This document shows positions 62,022 to 64,000 of a DNA stretch of 64,000 nucleotides, piece after piece (the first letter of the stretch is position 1; each line of letters opens with the position of its first letter). The position numbers and the translations under genes are program-made. The stretch lies in assembly GCA_001940985.1 (NCBI GenBank), contig MSHB01000004.1:25523-89522 (forward strand). Direction: 5' to 3'. The notes under the pieces were generated by a model. That model was not told where the DNA came from. It did no database searches and saw nothing but the letters and a program-made list of their open reading frames with translations. The DNA comes from Mollicutes bacterium Phil14 (lineage in GTDB: Bacteria > Bacillota_I > Bacilli_A > ML615J-28 > CAG-698).

Positions 62022-62050
62022 TTGAAAAAAAATTAAAAATAGTGTAATAT
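62022..62050 (+). promoter_or_regulatory. Promoter of the helical-repeat gene
   Basis: TTGAAA (62022-62027) and TAATAT (62045-62050), 17-base spacing. Confidence 0.65.
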
Positions 62051-62091
62051 TAATGTAGATTTAAATTAGGAAGATGTTATGAGGTGATTTT

Positions 62092-63195
62092 ATGATTAGG
62101 GTTAACTTATCAATATATAAAAAAAGCATAAAATTCTTTTATCTGTTTGATGCTTTGATAAAAAATGAAATTTACAATAAAGAAGAGTTTTTAAAATCAA
62201 AAGGAATTACTCCTAATTCATATAGAAGAGCTAGAAATATTGAACAAAGAATAGGCGGAGAAATTATATTAAAATTATCTGAACATTTTAAATATAATAT
62301 ACCATCAAATGATTTAATAGATGATTTGGAAAAATTAGCAAATTCAATATACAATGATATGTATTATAAAATATTTAAAAATTATGATTACTACGTAATG
62401 GAAATTGAAAATATGATTAATAAAAATTATAATATTTTTCCTATTTTAATCTTATTAAAGTTGCTTTTACAAATCAATTCTCCTATTAAGAAACCAGAAA
62501 TTATGTCTAATGCTATAAGTTCATATGAAGAATTAAAAAAGTACAAAAGGTTTTTTAATGAAGGTCTTTTAAAAATCTTTGAATTATTATATTTAACTTT
62601 TGAAAAAGATACAACTAAACATGCATTATCTGAAGAAATTTCAGATGGTTATTCATATTTTATATTATCACATAGAAGTCTACAAAATAAAAAATATATT
62701 GATTGTTTATATTTTGCTGATAAAGCAAAAAATATATTAATCAAGGAGAATAATTTAAAAAGAATTGTTCACTTGAATTTTGATATTATGAATAGCCTTA
62801 ATTGTGTTAAAAACTACAAAACTTGTCTAGATATAGCAGAAAAACAAATGCTTGCATTAGAATCATTTGATTGCGAAGGTTTTGAAAAAGAAATCACTCT
62901 AAAACATATGTTAATATCAGCATTGGGTCTAAAAAAATATGAACTTATTTTGAATTTGTTGTCTGATAATAAAATATTAACATTAACCGAATTGACTTGT
63001 TATTTATATTCGTTGTCTAAAGTATCAATAAACGAATATAAAAAATATTATGAAAGAAATGTTTTAGAAAAAAATAATAAAGAGTTTTTAGAAACATTAA
63101 ATTATTACATTATTCATAAGAATAGAAAAGGAATTTTAAAATTAGAAAATTATGAAATTAATAAATTAGTTATCGAAACTTTAAAAAATGCATAA
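62092..63195 (+). CDS. Possible helical-repeat regulator (RRNPP-like), unrecognised
   Basis: 367 residues, soluble and almost all helical. Residues ~30-70 (YNKEEFLKSKGITPNSYRRA and GGEIILKLSEHF) could form a helix-turn-helix; the remainder resembles TPR-like helical pairs (SLQNKKYIDCLYFADKAKNI, KNYKTCLDIAEKQMLALES). This plan recalls peptide-sensing RRNPP regulators such as Rgg or PlcR, but no clear signature is present. GAGGTGATTTT precedes ATG. A small membrane protein and a lipoprotein follow from their own promoter. Confidence 0.6.
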   Translation: MIRVNLSIYKKSIKFFYLFDALIKNEIYNKEEFLKSKGITPNSYRRARNIEQRIGGEIILKLSEHFKYNIPSNDLIDDLEKLANSIYNDMYYKIFKNYDYYVMEIENMINKNYNIFPILILLKLLLQINSPIKKPEIMSNAISSYEELKKYKRFFNEGLLKIFELLYLTFEKDTTKHALSEEISDGYSYFILSHRSLQNKKYIDCLYFADKAKNILIKENNLKRIVHLNFDIMNSLNCVKNYKTCLDIAEKQMLALESFDCEGFEKEITLKHMLISALGLKKYELILNLLSDNKILTLTELTCYLYSLSKVSINEYKKYYERNVLEKNNKEFLETLNYYIIHKNRKGILKLENYEINKLVIETLKNA

Positions 63196-63221
63196 AAAAT
63201 TTTTTCTTAAAAAAACTCATT

Positions 63222-63256
63222 AAAACTTCCAAAAAAATGAAAGTTTTTTTCTTTTT
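63222..63256 (+). terminator. Terminator after the helical-repeat gene
   Basis: AAAACTT (63222-63228) pairs with AAGTTTT (63241-63247), then T-rich sequence. Confidence 0.7.
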
Positions 63257-63301
63257 TTTAAAATAAATAGAAAAAGTTTAATTTTATAATATTTCCTTAA
63301 T

Positions 63302-63330
63302 TTGACAATATTTTCCAAATAATATAAAAT
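63302..63330 (+). promoter_or_regulatory. Promoter of the small membrane protein / lipoprotein pair
   Basis: TTGACA (63302-63307) and TAAAAT (63325-63330), 17-base spacing. Confidence 0.8.
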
Positions 63331-63363
63331 ATGATTGTAAAAGAAGAAGGAGGATTAATAGAT

Positions 63364-63621
63364 ATGAATAGCTTGTACAAAAACAGAAAATCATTATTTT
63401 TAATAGCAATTAATTTGATATATAGTTTTTACGTGTACTTGCAAGCTACGGATATGTTTTTTGCGTCTGAACTTTTATCAAATACAAAAAGCAAATATTG
63501 GTATTTGATAAACGAATCTGTATGCTTACTTTTTATTGGTGTTCTAATTAATTTAATTTGCTTTTTGTTATGTTTTTTATTAAAAAGTAAAAAAATCGAT
63601 TTATCAGGTGAAGTGAAATGA
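63364..63621 (+). CDS. Small two-helix membrane protein, unknown
   Basis: 85 residues: a basic start (SLYKNRK), helix at about 10-28, a short loop with FFASELLSNTKSKYWYL, a second helix at about 50-74 and a Lys-rich tail. ATG 63364 follows AAGGAGGATTAATAG; the earlier ATG at 63331 overlaps the promoter region. Its stop overlaps the lipoprotein start as ATGA, so the two are coupled. Family unknown. Confidence 0.7.
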   Translation: MNSLYKNRKSLFLIAINLIYSFYVYLQATDMFFASELLSNTKSKYWYLINESVCLLFIGVLINLICFLLCFLLKSKKIDLSGEVK

Positions 63622-64000
63622 AAAAATATGTAATAATGTTTATATTATGTTTTATTGTGCTTTTTGCTGGTTGTGCTCGCCCAAATAATGATAAAAAAAG
63701 AATTATACTAAGTAAGCGTTATTATAAAATTTGCAGAGACTATGATTATTTAAAATCTTTAAACAGAAAATATTTTATTGATTATGACAAATATAATGAA
63801 TCATATTTTAAAGATAATATACTAATTCTCTTCGAATTTAGAAAGTCTTTTGTCGAAGTTGTAAATGAAGCAATTTATGAAGTGACTAATGAAAATATTT
63901 ATGTGGATGTAAAAATAGATTCTCCAAAAGCCGGTCTTACACCAATAGAATATGATACGTATCCTATATTTATTGAAATTAATAAAAATAAATTCAATAA
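63618..64000 (+). CDS. Lipoprotein of unknown function, 3' end cut by window
   Basis: At least 127 residues, frame open to the window end. The signal peptide ends LLFAGC-like (VLFAGC) with lipidated Cys19. The mature part begins with a basic stretch (NNDKKRIILSKRYYK) and continues as a Tyr/Asn-rich domain with probable beta strands near the end (IYVDVKIDSPKAGLTPIEYD). AGGTGAAGTGAA provides the ribosome site inside the preceding gene. Family not recognised. Confidence 0.75.
   Translation, partial: MKKYVIMFILCFIVLFAGCARPNNDKKRIILSKRYYKICRDYDYLKSLNRKYFIDYDKYNESYFKDNILILFEFRKSFVEVVNEAIYEVTNENIYVDVKIDSPKAGLTPIEYDTYPIFIEINKNKFN

Noticed and set aside
1..64000. Alternative genetic code (TGA as Trp), suggested by the mollicute-like composition
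   Set aside because: TGA ends several genes cleanly (for example mgtE at 1188-1190) and Trp is written TGG throughout.
1..64000. CRISPR arrays, prophage or plasmid modules
   Set aside because: No regularly spaced repeats, phage structural genes, integrases or replication/mobilisation genes were seen; the only mobile element is the decayed IS at 12.3-13.7 kb.

Overview
The window is AT-rich bacterial chromosome with dense, mostly forward-strand genes, AGGAG/GGTG ribosome sites and TTGACA-17-TATAAT promoters. TGA acts as a stop, so this is genetic code 11 and not the Mycoplasma code. Gene orders are classic Bacillota ones: rplU-prp-rpmA-obgE, mutS-mutL-miaA, yggS-sepF-yggT, dacB-spmA-spmB-rluB and cmk/S1-der. 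A germination operon (gerB-gerA-gerC) and the spore maturation genes spmA/spmB mean the organism is, or descends from, an endospore former. The low GC, the Cmk-S1 fusion and the Prp-cleaved L27 leader fit a gut-type lineage of Bacilli/Erysipelotrichia-like or related Bacillota; I cannot name the genus.

Layout. 1-8 kb: truncated MgtE, purine-type permease plus acyl-ACP thioesterase, then a P1 peptidase / amino-acid racemase / MFS operon, Hsp20 with a hairpin over its ribosome site, and a NagD-type phosphatase. 8-12 kb: a giant CvpA-like membrane protein, the c-di-AMP receptor DarA and tRNA-Cys. 12-14.2 kb: a decayed island, with a LysR pseudogene interrupted by a degenerate ISNCY-type insertion sequence, then a probable ~135-nt non-coding RNA with perfect promoter and terminator, then interleaved inverted repeats. 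14.2-20.4 kb: division genes (yggS, sepF, yggT), an unknown gene, deoC-deoD, and the paired M16 proteins YfmF/YfmH. 20.4-24 kb (minus): germination receptor operon. 24-31 kb: a short SSB that seems to start at ATT, tRNA-Gly, CCA-adding enzyme, membrane proteins, a YfcC carrier and a VTT-acyltransferase-zinc ribbon fusion. 31-36 kb: GNAT protein, the L21/L27/Obg operon, an ECF S component and a small XRE regulator. 36-43 kb: mismatch repair, miaA, an AAA ATPase. 43-46 kb: a cobalamin-riboswitch-controlled ECF transporter (T, fused A-A', S), probably for vitamin B12. 46-55 kb: M18 aminopeptidase, secreted phosphoesterase, YibE/F, DUF4349 lipoprotein, pyruvate kinase with a structured leader, and a repeat protein. 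55-62 kb: dacB-spmA-spmB-rluB, Cmk-S1 fusion, der. 62-64 kb: a possible helical-repeat regulator, a small membrane protein and a lipoprotein cut by the window end.

Most of the window is ordinary housekeeping. The least explained pieces are the ncRNA and interleaved repeats at 13.8-14.15 kb, the pyk leader, the hsp20 hairpin, the VTT-PlsC fusion, the giant CvpA protein, the ATT-started SSB and the unknown gene at 15.5 kb. All family names come from reading motifs and recalled family knowledge; no database search was run.
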